DNA of 64,000 nucleotides from Chlorops oryzae (GCA_020466095.1 CM035807.1:16224985-16288984); one strand, 5' to 3'. Numbered from the stretch's first letter, positions 44,408 to 56,062 are shown. Made by a program: numbers and translations. Notes: generated from the sequence alone by a model not told the origin.

Positions 44408-44858
44408 TTTATCAATAGGGCAACAGAAAATATTTCGATTCAGCGCCCGAAAGTATGCATTGAAATAATTCAAATAATTCCGATAGTTACTAGTCCGTTA
44501 ATTCTTCTAGGTATGCAAAGTTAATCACATGTTGAAGAATTTCTTTGAAAGATATCTGAATATCTTAAAAGCTTTGATCAAGCTTCGTTTCTAAAGGCTT
44601 CCAATGATATTTATTGGTTTCTAAATATTAAAATACATAAGAGGTATTCACAAAGGCGTCGGAAAGTAGGAAAGTCGGAAAATCGGAAAATTTTGAATGC
44701 TTAAAAAGTTGTGCAAAATACAAAAAAAAATTAAAAAGTTTTTAAGAAGTCGCAATTTTCCGATTTTCCGACTTTCCAACGTTTTTAACACGCCTTTGTG
44801 AATATCCCTATAGTCTTAGGTACCGATTTGAAATATTTTCTGTTGCCCTATTGATAAA
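44408..44858. mobile_element. TIR element with 29-bp perfect ends and an inner hairpin
   Basis: TTTATCAATAGGGCAACAGA begins a 29-bp end (44408-44436) matched perfectly in inverse at 44830-44858. Inside, 44648-44700 and 44750-44806 form a second inverted pair built on CACAAAGGCGT and GGAAAGTCGGAAAATCGG, so a smaller element is probably nested. No coding capacity or clear target duplication. Confidence 0.75.
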
Positions 44859-44859
44859 A

Positions 44860-45870
44860 TTTTTCCAATGATTTCATACATTTTGTTTGAGCTTTAAAGC
44901 CTGCGAAACTGTGTTCCATTTCTTATTAAGCCAAGAAAGTGGAACATCAGATTTACATGATTCTTTCTCGTGCAGTTCAACAACTTCATTTGAATCTAAC
45001 TTACAATCTGTAAAACGATTGAACAAGAAGAGGTGAGCTTTCCAAAAAATTACTGATTGCAAAGGAAAGTTTAAGTGTTTATTTCATGGTTTGCTCCACA
45101 GTGAATTCCTTAAGCTCGCGTAACTGCCAACAGCAATCAATAACGAAAACTTAACCCTTCTCGCTCATCATTCGGAATAATTTCTCAAACTTTCCCTTTC
45201 CATTGCGATTTTTCCGAAATCTACTCTTTGCTAAGTAACATTTGATAAAAGTATTTTTCTCGAAAATCCCAAATTCAATTAAATTTTTCTCCTTGTCGTT
45301 CGTGTCCTTCACTTTGCAGAACCATTCATTCTGATGAAATCGGAAAAATTGAAAGAATTCTATCCATCCATCTGTCCATCTACTTATATGCATACAGAAA
45401 TTTCTTATCGAAGAAAATGAACTTTCTTCCTGTTCGTATTGGCGAGCTTCTATACATATGTATTTATGTGTTGAAAAAGTGCGACAGTGGGCTTCATCGA
45501 TCCAATTTTCAGGATATGTATTTCAGTCGTCTATAAATATCAAAATATTATAAACTTTCGAGACATTTTAGTTTGAAATTTTTATCAATTTTATAGCCCC
45601 GAAAGGTAGCAATGTTTGGAATTACAAGTATATACAAAAAAAATTGTCGTTGGGACATATTTTCTTAAGTTAATGCAATTTCATCTCAACTTCACAATGA
45701 ATTTTTCTCTGTTTTTAAAACATTTCGATAATGAAGTTTATTCGACCTTAAATTGACTTTGTTTTTTTTTTCTAATATTTTTATGCAACTATTTCTTTGG
45801 CAAATGAATGCTTCAATGAAATCATTTCAATTTCTAATAAATAAATATGCTGCTCGTTTTTTTCCATTGA
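44860..45870. other. No supported gene
   Basis: AT-rich. Frames of up to 80 codons without domains. Confidence 0.45.
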
Positions 45871-46500
45871 AAGGGTATAGCACTATAAGCATAGTGAATC
45901 TGCCCCAGAAGTCGATTTCAACTTTGGCTGTCCTACTGTTAAGGTAAATGCAAACTTTTTAATTTTCGCGAAGTTTTCGGTCTCGATCTCCTATAGTCGT
46001 TGAGTATCCTTAAAAAATGGGTTTTTTTAGAAAAAACTTTTAAAAAATCATATCTAAGACAATTATAAAGAAAGAATGCTCATTTAAAAACCCATATATA
46101 GAAAATTACTCAAAAAATATTAGAAAAATATTTTTCGGCCAATTTTGCTAAAACCAATACATGCTCCCGTCGAAGGATATTTTTCCATGACAATTTTTTT
46201 GTTGTTGGAGGTGTGCGACAAACTTAATTAAAATTGTCCAAAATAGCGTTTTATGCTAAGATTAAGTGTTCTAAGTTTCAATACGCTCAGTTGGGTGGAA
46301 CATCCTTAAAAATGGCAAGTTAAAAAAAACGTTGCATACTTCTCGGTTATACCTGTGATTGGTATGCATCAATATGATTTTTCCGTATAGTCATATCTTG
46401 TGAATTTGTGTAACAAACAACAAAGAAGAATAAAAAATTGCTCAATCCTACAGAAAAATCTAACCACAGTCCAAATATTCCCGAATTCCACTGAAAAATC
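45871..46500. repeat. Repeat family X, copy 2
   Basis: Begins with the same 20 bases as the 22.36-kb copy and follows it through ACATGCTCCCGTCGAAGG and TTGCATACTTCTCGG to CCACAGTCCAAAT. Confidence 0.85.
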
Positions 46501-46704
46501 TAACCCAAATAAAAATTGCAAAACAACTAATCTATGAAATATGTAAACAAAGCAATAAAACCCGAAAGTGAACCAAATCGATCTACCTGTTTACCTGGAA
46601 CTGGAAAAAAGTTCACCCATGCATTTTTTAAAAATACCAGGATTATTTAATCTTCCTCACTGTCTGAATTTGTTACAACTGTGACTTCAGTTTCATCAAA
46701 ATTG
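46501..46704. other. Spacer between repeats
   Basis: No feature seen. Confidence 0.4.
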
Positions 46705-47040
46705 TTTATTAAAAGGGTCTGGCCGGTTCAGGAAATGCTTGCTCCACCCTGAAAGGATTTTGAAACTTTTGTTGATTTTTCGATCGGTGCCGTCTAAAAA
46801 TACTGTAGGAACCACTTTTCAGGTTTCTATTTTGAATAGTCCTTGAGATATCCTTTTAAATCCTTTTTTAAAAAGCACTTTTTAAAATTTAATATCTCAA
46901 AAACTAATTAAGATAAGAAGATGAAACAAACGTTGGCCGATTGCTAGTATAACAGGAAATCAAAAATAATTTTTTTTACATTTTTTACAGTGAAATTTTC
47001 CTAAGATAAAATTACCAAATGATTGAATTTAATTTTTCCT
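46705..47040 (+). repeat. Repeat family R, copy 3
   Basis: AAGGGTCTGGCCGGTTCA, TTTTTCGATCGGTGCCGTC, TCCTTGAGATATCC and AAAACTAATTAAGAT match the 43.3-kb copy in order. Confidence 0.75.
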
Positions 47041-47588
47041 TTGCATTCTGTTCAACATTCCTTGATTCAAAGCGCAACAGGGCTCAGCATGTGTCGAAGT
47101 CAAAACATGTTGCGGTTTGAGGTTTATATTTAGTACTCCTTAACTATGTACCTATCTTATTACTAAATGTTTGTTTACTAGATTATAAAATACAATGCTT
47201 CAAGCTCAACTTTCAAATGTTTCCAAAGTCAAATTAACAGTAACAGCAGAAGCAGCAACAATTCAAAGCAAACAGCTCTGATTAACAGCATGTTGACTTC
47301 AGAAATTGGAAATTAGTTTTGTTGCTGTAACTGCACACATTCCCCCAACACGCATTGGTTCGTACATACATACATCAGATTATCATGCAATGGCTTTGCC
47401 GAGTGTAAGCGTTTGGGCTCAACTAATTATTGAGCAGGTTTAACGAAACGAATGAACAATGTACCCATAACCCATACATGCTTCAATGCTGTGTTCACTC
47501 ATTGCCACTCTAGTACTGGGGACTAATTCGTAGGTGGTGAAATTACTACTTACTAGCGACCACTTCTATTACTTTGTCAACTCTAAGT
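47041..47588. other. No supported gene
   Basis: Non-repetitive spacer with AACAGCAGCAGCAAC-like short runs. Confidence 0.4.
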
Positions 47589-48091
47589 CGCTGTTCATAT
47601 TAGGCGACAAATCACCAGCGACATAGTTGGTTTGATGGCGGAGGACGCGCGGGAAGAGATAAAAACACTCCCATACCACATCACCGAACGTCCCTCGCCT
47701 TCAACCAGTGGCGTGTCCAGAGAAAGAGTGCTTTGATAGTGCTTATATTTTCCACAGTGGTATATTGAAAAATCATAAAACATTAACCCAAAAAAAATGA
47801 GGGGCGGCTAGAGGAAGATTAGAGAGTTATGAACCAAAAACCCAAAAAAAATCCGAAAAATTCATAGCGTCCGATTTGGATGAAAATTTATATATAGAAT
47901 AAGTGAAAAATTCTAAGAATTTTGGCGCCAAAATTTTTTCAAGAAAGGGACTACAACTAGTCTAGTTTTGGTCTAGTTCCAAAGGACCAGTTAAAAAAAT
48001 TTTTTGTGCTAAAATTCTTAGACTTCTAGAAGCACTCTTTCTCTGGACACGCCACTGCCTTGAACCCATTTGTCGCCTGATATGAACAGCG
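47589..48091. mobile_element. TIR element split by a nested hAT MITE
   Basis: CGCTGTTCATATTAGGCGAC and onward (47589-47612) is mirrored by 48068-48091 with one difference, giving 24-bp inverted ends. Without the inner insertion the element is about 145 bp. Its superfamily is unknown. Confidence 0.7.
47706..48057. mobile_element. hAT-type MITE, 352 bp
   Basis: The ends match over 28 bp, starting CAGTGGCGTGTCCAGAGAAA, in perfect inverse. The flanks carry an 8-bp duplication CCTT[C/G]AAC (47698-47705 and 48058-48065, one difference). CAGTGGCG ends with an 8-bp duplication are typical of hAT. It lies inside the 47589-48091 element. Confidence 0.88.
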
Positions 48092-48094
48092 CCA

Positions 48095-49450
48095 AAGCAA
48101 TGCATATCATCATTTCGTTTTTTGTATGAAATGTCCGCAAATAGGGTCAATCGCCACCACATCGCTTTCCGCGAACCGGTGAAAAGGGTGAAAAGAGAAG
48201 CATAATCGAAGTTCTGTTTTTTCGTTTACTCTTTCTGCCGCTTTCGTTCGTATACATTTTTCTCCTCGATGGTTCAGCGTTCGCTTACCATGGGGTCAGT
48301 CAAGTAAGTACCCGTATACGGAGTAGTTCGGTAGGTACTTTAAGCATGGGCAATCGACACCTACAAAATTGCAGAGTGAGAATGGAATTACAACGCCTGA
48401 TAAGCTGTTTATTTATATTTTGTATTGCAATGAAGAACATGCCATGTAGAAAATCAAACTACTCCTTCTCATTTATAGAAACGTCGGCATGAATTGTAAT
48501 ATCAATTTAAATTACAAAAACAGGTTGTTTCGTTTGCTCAACTTAAGGCGGCTCGACAGATAAGATTGGATAACATTGATATTATATGAAAGTAATTTTG
48601 ATTAGAACTCACTGTAGATAATTTAAGGTTTTTTTTTTTAAATTTAATTTCCTTTATTGAGGCTTATATGGATTAGCTTTTCTACGAAAAATGTTGAATT
48701 TTATATGCCTACCCAAAAAGTAAATACACATATAAATACAAACTCAGACACACCATAAAATTCAGCTTTTGACGTACCATTTCGGCGGTTCGTTAAGGGC
48801 TCAGCGTCGAAGGACGCACGAGTGAATGGTAGGCGTTGGATCTTTAGTCACTGGATGATGTTAGCTGAGAATCATTGTAGGGTGGAAAGCCGATGGATGC
48901 TATGGTTAAAAGGCATGATATGCCTAAAAAAAAAAAAAAAACTTGTCAAAATGTTTGAATTTCGTTGTTGATGTCAGTTTTTTGTTTGTTTTATTTGTCA
49001 TGTGTTTAGAAAACTTTTTACGATTTAATTTTGTGGCTTTTGTCAACTGCCAGAAAACGAAAGCAAAAACGTTTTAACGCATCTTTTTTGGATTGAATAA
49101 AGACGTTAATTGTCAGTTTTGTGACTAAATGGCTTCAATTGGACATTGAGTAATTCTAAAACATTTGTTTTATAAAAGTTTAAAAATAACTTAATTGTTT
49201 AGGACTGAAGAATTATTTAGGACACGAGTTCATGACAAGGAAGGCCGTAAATGTAGTGAAGGGCCAATAAGGTCCAAATAGGACGCGACTTCAAACTTTA
49301 ATATTGAATGGTGTGAAAAGGGACGAACCCGCAAATGGTATTATATTCGACCTAAGGGCAGTTATCACGATCAATTCACGTTGCAAAGGTCCTGGAGAAA
49401 ATTTTAAAAAACTTCTTTTTATTGAATGACATATGAAAAGTTTTAAGGTC
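48095..49450. other. No supported gene
   Basis: AT-rich spacer. No feature I can support. Confidence 0.45.
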
Positions 49451-49455
49451 AACGT

Positions 49456-49599
49456 CAGTGGCGGATTAAGAGAATTTTCCGCCTCAGACATCAGCCTAAT
49501 TTCCACCTTTTCTGATTTTGATGCATTGACGGTCAGACGGTTCAAAATTTGCCGCCCTCTGCAGCTACCTATGTTGCCTACATGGTTAATCCGCCACTG
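49456..49599. mobile_element. hAT-type MITE, 144 bp
   Basis: Starts CAGTGGCGGATTAA and ends with its complement TTAATCCGCCACTG. The flanks are GTCAACGT (49448-49455) and GTCAACTT (49600-49607), an 8-bp duplication with one difference. No coding capacity. Confidence 0.88.
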
Positions 49600-49607
49600 G
49601 TCAACTT

Positions 49608-51125
49608 AAAACTAAAAGTAGGTCTAGAAGCTAACCAAACTTAGTTCAACATTAGAACATTTCATGATGCAAATTTTTGCTCGTTTCATCTGGATTGCAT
49701 GAGGATGGCAACATCGTTGTTCATTTCCATCCGAGCAACATTTGAATAGACCATGTTTTTTACTGAGAAACAAAAAAAAAAGGCAAATAGGGTATAAAAA
49801 AGTTTTCACTATTTTCTTAAACTAGATAATTGAAAAAGTAGAAATGGTTTGATACAGAAGAAAGCGAAGGCGCAAACTACACAAAAAATATGGTTCAAGT
49901 CTCAAGTCAACTAATACACAATAAAAGGTGTAGAGGATATTTGTGATCAATATAGAAGCTGGATACATGCCATTCGTTGGACTCCCATTTAAAGAGTGGA
50001 CCTTAGAAAACGTTTCTAAAATCCAGAATTCTTTCCAAAATTATACTCGTTCTTTGAGCATAAAAGAAAAATTCACAATGTTTAAATCAATAAATATTAA
50101 ATTGCTAGGGCGTCCGTTTTCGTGCTGATTTTTATGAACCCATGAAATCATCAGAAAGTATCCAAGTTTTTTTTATAAATGTTATTCGACGTTTTATAAT
50201 GATGACCCCCTTTCGGGTTGGTTGGAGAAAATTTGTCTTTTCCATTATTATTTCTTACTTATTTGATGTTATTAAGGTTTCATGTTTCATTAGCTATGCG
50301 CATAACTGAACTTAATTATAGAAATCAATGGAGCCGAAAATAATTTCATTTCATCCCCAGCTACATGGAAGCCTACACCTTTTTTTATCCCCCCCTTCTA
50401 ATTTATGCCCTTCATTTCATCGTGAAATTGTTTCCACTTCAATTGAGAAATTTTTTGGTATTTAGCATACGGTATTCGAATTGGAAATGTTGTCTTTTCA
50501 CTTCTTTGTTATCCATGATTATGAAGGTATCAATTAAGTATTACGGATATCATTGAACAATTTTCTTTGTATATTTTTAGGTTCACCCGTTCGCATTTAA
50601 AATATTTAAACATTAAATTTATCCATTCATTCGTTCTATTCAAAGGTTATTCTTTCAGCCTGTATTGTATACCTTGAATCTTTAAATTTTCCATTCCATT
50701 TCAAAAGGGCATTTAGTGAAGGCAACAAGAATTTTTTATGAAGAAAAAGTCATCGCTTTGTAAAGTAGGCAACAGAATTAACAACAGGAAGTTTAGCAAT
50801 AAGAAAAGTAAAAGACCGGAATCTTTTAACGTTGAACTTTGCTGCGAAACATAAAATCATATTAGAGCGTTCTCTGTTCCGTGTCATGAATTATTGTAGA
50901 ACTCAGGCTTTTGTTGTTTTCACAATAGACGGAGCAGTGTAATGCTTGCAATAAATTCAGCAATTATAGCTGCAGTCAGAAAAGTTACTCCAACGCGAAA
51001 GCAGATTATCTTTTTCAGAAACATTGCTTTGAACACTGTCATGAGCCTTGGTAGTCTCTTTTGGTACATTTTTGTTTTTTGCAACATGCTGCAAAAAGAC
51101 AAGTTGACTCCTATGAAATAATAAA
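49608..51125. other. No supported gene
   Basis: AT-rich; frames of about 60 codons only. Confidence 0.45.
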
Positions 51126-51129
51126 ACTA

Positions 51130-51192
51130 TCCAGTGAGAATCGAACATATGAACAGCATGCTTCTACGATGACATTGTCCTCCAATGAGCTT
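51130..51192 (-). repeat. tRNA-like segment
   Basis: On the minus strand a B box-like TGTTCGATTCTCA follows a CATTGGAGGACAATGTCATCG stretch. It lacks proper arms and is a decayed tRNA-derived unit. Confidence 0.35.
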
Positions 51193-51341
51193 TGTATGAC
51201 TAGGTCATTTTTATGTCCGGATGATTACTGATCACCGATGACGTTGTTCTTCATACGACATTTTTGTATTGGAACAGAAGAGGAAACAAACACAGATACA
51301 TACATTCATATATATGCGGTTTAATTTACCCTGACTTGTTA

Positions 51342-51768
51342 CCCTGCAGGAAGCCTGTCGCCATAAGACCCCATTTTTATGCTGTTGCCAGTATAGACAA
51401 GTGAACTAGTTCAAAAGTCAACAGCTTATCCAAGAGGTAGCACTAGAAAAGTTATACTGTCAAAAGGTATAGTTTATCTCTACTCACCATGTCGACCACG
51501 TGTCTCCAACTAGTAATTTGTTGTGACTCTGTCTATGTATCGGTATTAGCGAAAGAGTACTACTTTTTTTCTACATTATAGCTACCGACATAAATAGCTC
51601 GTCTATAGCTCGTCATAAGTTCTTTGGTCTACATCTAGTCATGCAATGACAACTCAATGTTAATTGTCTATACCGCAAAGCATTGCGGCTGGTATAGCTG
51701 GTCAGTAGTACTGTCGACGCGGTCATTAGTAAAATAGGAGAGATTTACTATTGTCATTTCCAGCAGGG
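51342..51768. mobile_element. Short TIR element with CCCTGCWGGAA ends
   Basis: Left end CCCTGCAGGAA and right end, complemented, CCCTGCTGGAA. The body is filled with degenerate TAGTACT, CTATAG and GACATA words in both orientations. No coding capacity and no clear target duplication. Confidence 0.55.
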
Positions 51769-51875
51769 AAATTGTTTTTTATTAACATAGAGAAAAATAC
51801 AATGAAGTTTCACCATTAATTTGAATACTCGTGTTGAAATAATTCATAGAATATAATTACTAATTGTTACTCAAG

Positions 51876-51881
51876 AAAAAA
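51876..51881 (-). terminator. Pol III terminator of tRNA-Thr
   Basis: A run of six T on the minus strand, 18 bases past the tRNA 3' end. Confidence 0.7.
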
Positions 51882-51898
51882 TTTTGTCGGCAAGGACT

Positions 51899-51972
51899 AG
51901 GCCCCGGCGAGATTCGAACTCACGATCTCCTGTTTACTAGACAGGCGCTTTAACCAACTAAGCCACGGCGCC
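51899..51972 (-). tRNA. tRNA-Thr(AGT)
   Basis: The 74-base minus-strand sequence starts GGCGCCGTGGCTTAGTTGG and folds into a full cloverleaf. It has D stem GCTT/AAGC, anticodon stem CCTGT/ACAGG with loop CTAGTAA (anticodon AGT), variable loop AGATC, and T stem GTGAG/CTCGC around TTCGAAT. The acceptor stem GGCGCCG/CGGGGCC pairs except for a G-G opposition at the fourth pair. Internal A and B boxes are good, and a six-T terminator follows. It is unspliced and encodes no CCA. It is likely functional; the G-G pair is the only defect. Confidence 0.9.
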
Positions 51973-51981
51973 TTGTTCGTC

Positions 51982-52200
51982 GATGTATACATATTACATC
52001 CAAATATAATTTCACTATTTTCTAGAATATTTTCCTAAGTCGCACACGCTCTTCCCCGGGGCCACAAATTTTCAAATAAATGAAAATTAATTCGCTTACA
52101 AACTATGCTACTTTTTTCCAATTTGCTTTAATTTTCCTTAAGATGGATGGAAGCGAAGTTAAACAGATGGAAAGAAACGTCGACAATATCCGTCCGTTAG
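51982..52200. other. Spacer
   Basis: No feature seen. Confidence 0.4.
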
Positions 52201-52206
52201 TTTAGG

Positions 52207-52395
52207 ATTGTGTGGCTGCCTAAATTAAGGGTGACATGGTTCCGCCTCACATGGGCCCGATGTGAATCCACGAAGAATGAGAAAACAAAGAAAAACAGAA
52301 AATACGACACAAATATCCGCGACCTCAGCTGGGAGTTGAACCCAGGGCCTCTCGCTTGGCATCTCAGCCAACTACAGCACACAGACCGACAAGGT
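52207..52395 (-). repeat. tRNA-derived SINE, copy 2
   Basis: On the minus strand: a tRNA-like head with TGTAGTTGGCTGAG (A box region) and GGGTTCAACTCCC (B box), a GGCCCATGTGAGGCGG body block, and a GGCAGCCACAC tail. It matches copy 1 at 10832-11110 in order and strand. Confidence 0.75.
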
Positions 52396-52439
52396 GAATT
52401 TTAAGTAAAATATAATTTCCCTACCTCTGTTTTAAGTAG

Positions 52440-52765
52440 AAAACCTCTCTTTATTTGCCTTTGAATATTTTAAAATGTAAAATTTTATCAAAATATCTTG
52501 AAAAGCTCCGGTTTTAGAGCAGTTTTTGTGATTTTCGTAACAGACCCTAGTACTTGAGGTACCCCTTAAAATGGTCCGATTGGGTCCATTCTCTAACTTT
52601 TTCTTACTCATGTCCCCGTGATCACGCATACCAAATCTCGTTGAAAGCTACTTCGATAGGAAATCAGTATACCGACGGACAGATGGACAGACAGATGGAC
52701 ATGGCTATATCGAATCTCCTCGTAACGCTGCTCATTTCTATATACAGTGTGTGTCGGGTATAAAT
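52440..52765 (-). repeat. Dispersed repeat family Q, partial, minus orientation
   Basis: Reverse-complement match to the first part of 58684-59536: the GTGTCGGGTAT end, ATATAGAAATGAxCAG, a GTCTGTCC run, and GGTCCATTTTxAGGGGTACC. Confidence 0.8.
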
Positions 52766-52769
52766 AGAG

Positions 52770-53384
52770 TGGAAATTGGACATGCTAAGACGTGAGAATT
52801 GAGGAGTTAAGCATAAAAGGTTATACTCCTGAAGAAATGCATTCATGCCAGACAGAAAACGTGCAATATTAAGGAAAACAATAAGAAAAAAATATGTAAA
52901 TTTTATCAGACTTGAAGGAATTCAAATGGATGCTATCTAAATAGCAGTTAAGGGAAATGCAGTCAAAAAAGTGGAGCGACGAATCGAGAAAGTTGGACAA
53001 AAACTTTCTCTGACCAGCTGCATTTCGCACTCATTTTTTTTAACTTTTTTTTTGCTCACGCCATCACCGTTTTTTGTGGAGAGTTTTGTGGTGTAAGAAA
53101 AAAATCGAAATAAAAAGTTGAAGCGGTGTGAAACAAAAGAGCGAAAGTTCAAAAAAAAAAAAAAATTCTTCTGCTAACCATATTTTAAGATTTCTAGAAA
53201 AACTTTTACTTTTTTGATAACAATTTCTCGCACTGCTGTTATGTTTTGCACCTATACATAAAAACAAATTTATGGAATTTTTAGTCGATTAAAAGTTTTC
53301 TCGGTTTCTGTGAAAAGTTTATGCAATTTTTTCAATACTTTTCTCATAAAAACTCACATGGCTTATGATTGTAAGAACAATGAT
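52770..53384. other. No supported gene
   Basis: AT-rich with poly-T and poly-A runs. No domain. Confidence 0.4.
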
Positions 53385-53920
53385 TTGATTCCCGAAGCCG
53401 ATTTCAAAAAATTTTATTTTGATGTTTAGCTTAATGCACTAAATTCGATTTTTGTCAATTTTTGGCTCTCTTTCGTTTATAGTCTTTAAATTCCCTTGGA
53501 AATAGAGTGGGTGTTTTCGCCTAGTGCTTGACTAATTGAAAACGAAAATATTCCGACGTCAACATTTTTCGAAAGAATTCCACTTTCAATGTGAATACCC
53601 CATATTTTTGACACGATATTGCCAAAACCAATAAAGGTACATGATCCCGTAGAAGGTTATTTTTTCATGACAATAATTTTATTGATCTACTCTCAGTCAA
53701 AAATGCACAGAAATTAATTTTTAAATCAAAATAATTCATGTTCAGCTTCATTGTACTCAGGAAAGTATTTAAAAAGCCAAAGTTTAAAAAAATGTTGCAT
53801 ACTTCTCGGGTATTTTTGTGATTGATACGCATCAAAATCATTTTATCATATGGTCGTGTCAAATGAATTTACACAAAAAAAGGGTTAAAAAATTCCCTAA
53901 TTCAACAGTAACATCCACAT
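53385..53920. repeat. Repeat family X, copy 3 (diverged)
   Basis: GCCGATTTCAAAA, TTGGCTCTCTTTCG, ACATGATCCCGTAGAAGG, TTTTTCATGACAATAATTTT and GTTGCATACTTCTCGGGTAT appear in the same order as in the 22.4 and 45.9-kb copies. Confidence 0.7.
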
Positions 53921-53924
53921 GTGA

Positions 53925-54265
53925 ACAACAACATGTAAGATTCGATTCTATCAAAAAGCTAAGCTAGGAGTGAGACTTAAAGCCTCAACTTTAAAACTAA
54001 TCGCAGAAGTTTCAGAAGACTTAAAGTGAATCAAAGTTGAAGAAAATCTTTCAACTTAGGAAGGTATTTTGTGTTTTACATACTTAAGTACAACTATAAA
54101 CACGCTAGGACCGGACTCATTTGGACATCTAAAATTTCCTTCTAAGATCTCTTTACAGTTGTACTTTTCTTGATCAGGTTTCAATGCAAGAATAACCAAA
54201 CAAAAAAATTATCCCTGTGCATATGTTTATTTACCTTGCACTCTAACATCTGCCTTGTTTAATAT
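53925..54265. other. Spacer
   Basis: No feature seen. Confidence 0.4.
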
Positions 54266-54269
54266 TCAC

Positions 54270-54690
54270 TGCTTGAATTCAGGGTGCGGCTATAGTATCT
54301 CTTTGAATTCGATTTTTATTGCCACAAAATCGAATGGAGCAATAGCCAATTTTCGAAAATTAACGGAATTTATATTCGCGTTGCAACATCAGTGGTCGAT
54401 GCACAAGCCACAAGCGCGGAGGATACGAGAAAATGTTAGCTGCGGGCAAAGCACACCGCTAGATTTATGTCGAATGCTGAAAGATAATAGGATGCAGCAT
54501 CATTTGCTTCTGACTTAAACGAAGTGGAATTTAAAAGCAGTATTTCTGTGGGGCAGTAGCACATATCCGGGATATCTAAGGGCAGCACTTATGCCAAAAA
54601 ATGCAGCCACCATCTCTGATGCGTGCTCACCTCGATTTCATGCAAAACGAAAAAATTCATAGATTCCTTGAATTTCAACATCAACATCAA
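54270..54690. repeat. Local duplication, block B1
   Basis: Counterpart of block A1 at 20330-20750, same orientation. Its 87-codon frame at 54255-54518 and the sequence after it read as a peptide with LKDNRMQHHLL, aligning with LKANRMKHQLL in A1. Both are interrupted. Confidence 0.5.
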
Positions 54691-54694
54691 CAAG

Positions 54695-55395
54695 AATGAT
54701 ATATATGTATATATTTTATTTTTTATTTTACAATCTTCATTGTTGACATTGATTTTGTATCCTCAATTCTTTGAAGTCGAATTCTGTTTTACCGAGAAGG
54801 GATTTTTATTTTTATTTTTTTCTGAAGAAATGAATATTCTGATTTTGCTTTATTTGGATGGAAAGACCTTTGGAATGGTTTGCCAGTTGTGGTATTCCGC
54901 CTGCTTAGTAACGAAAGGCTGTGGCCACACTTATCCAAAGACGGCCGAAATCGTATCATCAAACTTACGGCACTTAAAGGCTCCACTGCCAAATAAACAT
55001 CTTTCCATTTATTTAGACCATTTATTCGCAAGCACTTCAGAGCGTCTCAGATATGCATAGTAGGATTTCATTTCATCAATTACAAGCCAATAAGTTGTTT
55101 GAAGAAATATTTGTGCTTTTTTGGAAACCAAAACGCATACATTTTAAAATTTATTTGGTTATACTCCAGCTATTGAGCTTGAATGGTCTACAGTAATTCC
55201 GTTCATATATTTTCATATCTGTTCATATCTACATAAAAACATATCTGATTTAATAAATATAGCTAGCTGCATCTAATGTTCTTAGAAAATTTTAAAAGTT
55301 TCAACGCGAAGTTTTCAATGGCTTAATCATTGACTGATTGGTCCAATCTAATTACGCTTCAATTTTGCTTAGTTCTGATGGCATTTATGATATAA
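54695..55395. other. No supported gene
   Basis: A 145-codon plus frame at 54623-55060 has no motif I recognise and overlaps an 80-codon antisense frame. Not called. Confidence 0.4.
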
Positions 55396-55397
55396 GG

Positions 55398-56062
55398 GTG
55401 TCCCTCTCTTTCTCTCTCTCGCTCCCTCTCTTTCTCTCTTTCTCTTTCTCTCTCTTTTTCTCTCTCTTTCTCTCTCTCTTTCTCTCTCTTGCTCTCTCTC
55501 TCGCTCTCTGTCTCTCTCGCTCTCTGTCTCTCTCGCTCTCTGTCTCTCTCGCTCTCTGTCTCTCTCGCTCTCTGTCTCTCTCGCTCTCTGTCTCTCTTGC
55601 CCTCTGTCTCTCTGTCTCTCTCGCTCTCTGTCTCTCTCGCTCTCTGTCTCTCTCGCTCTCTGTCTCTCTCGCTCTCTGTCTCTCTCGCTCTCTATCTCTC
55701 TCCCTCCTTCTCTCTCTCTCCCTCTCTCTCTCTCCCTCTCTCTCTCTCTCTCCCCCCTATCTCTATCTCCCTATCTCTCTCTCTCCCTTTCTTCCCCTTT
55801 CTTTCCCTCGATCCCCCTCACTCTCCCTCTCTCTCCCTCTCTCCCTCTTTCTCCCTCTCTCCCTTTCTCTCCCTCTCTCTCCCTCTCTCTCCCTCTCTCT
55901 TCCTCTCTCTCCCTCTCTCTCCCTCTCTCTCCCTCTCTCTCCCTCTCTCTCACTGTTTCTCCCTCTCTCTCCCTCTCTCGCTCTCTCTCTCTCCCTCTCC
56001 CCTCTCTCTCTCTCTCCCCCTCCGCTCACTCTCTCTCTTTTGTCTCTCTCTCTCTGTTTCAT
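55398..56062. repeat. CT-rich tract with a 16-bp minisatellite core
   Basis: About 660 bp of nearly pure pyrimidine on the plus strand. From about 55497 to 55697 it is an array of the 16-mer TCGCTCTCTGTCTCTC, roughly twelve copies, flanked by less regular CTCTCCCTCTCT units. The long S/L frames on plus and E/R frames on minus come from the repeat. Confidence 0.95.

Noticed and set aside
54623..55060. 145-codon plus-strand frame
   Set aside because: No domain. It follows duplication block B1 and is partly covered by an antisense frame.
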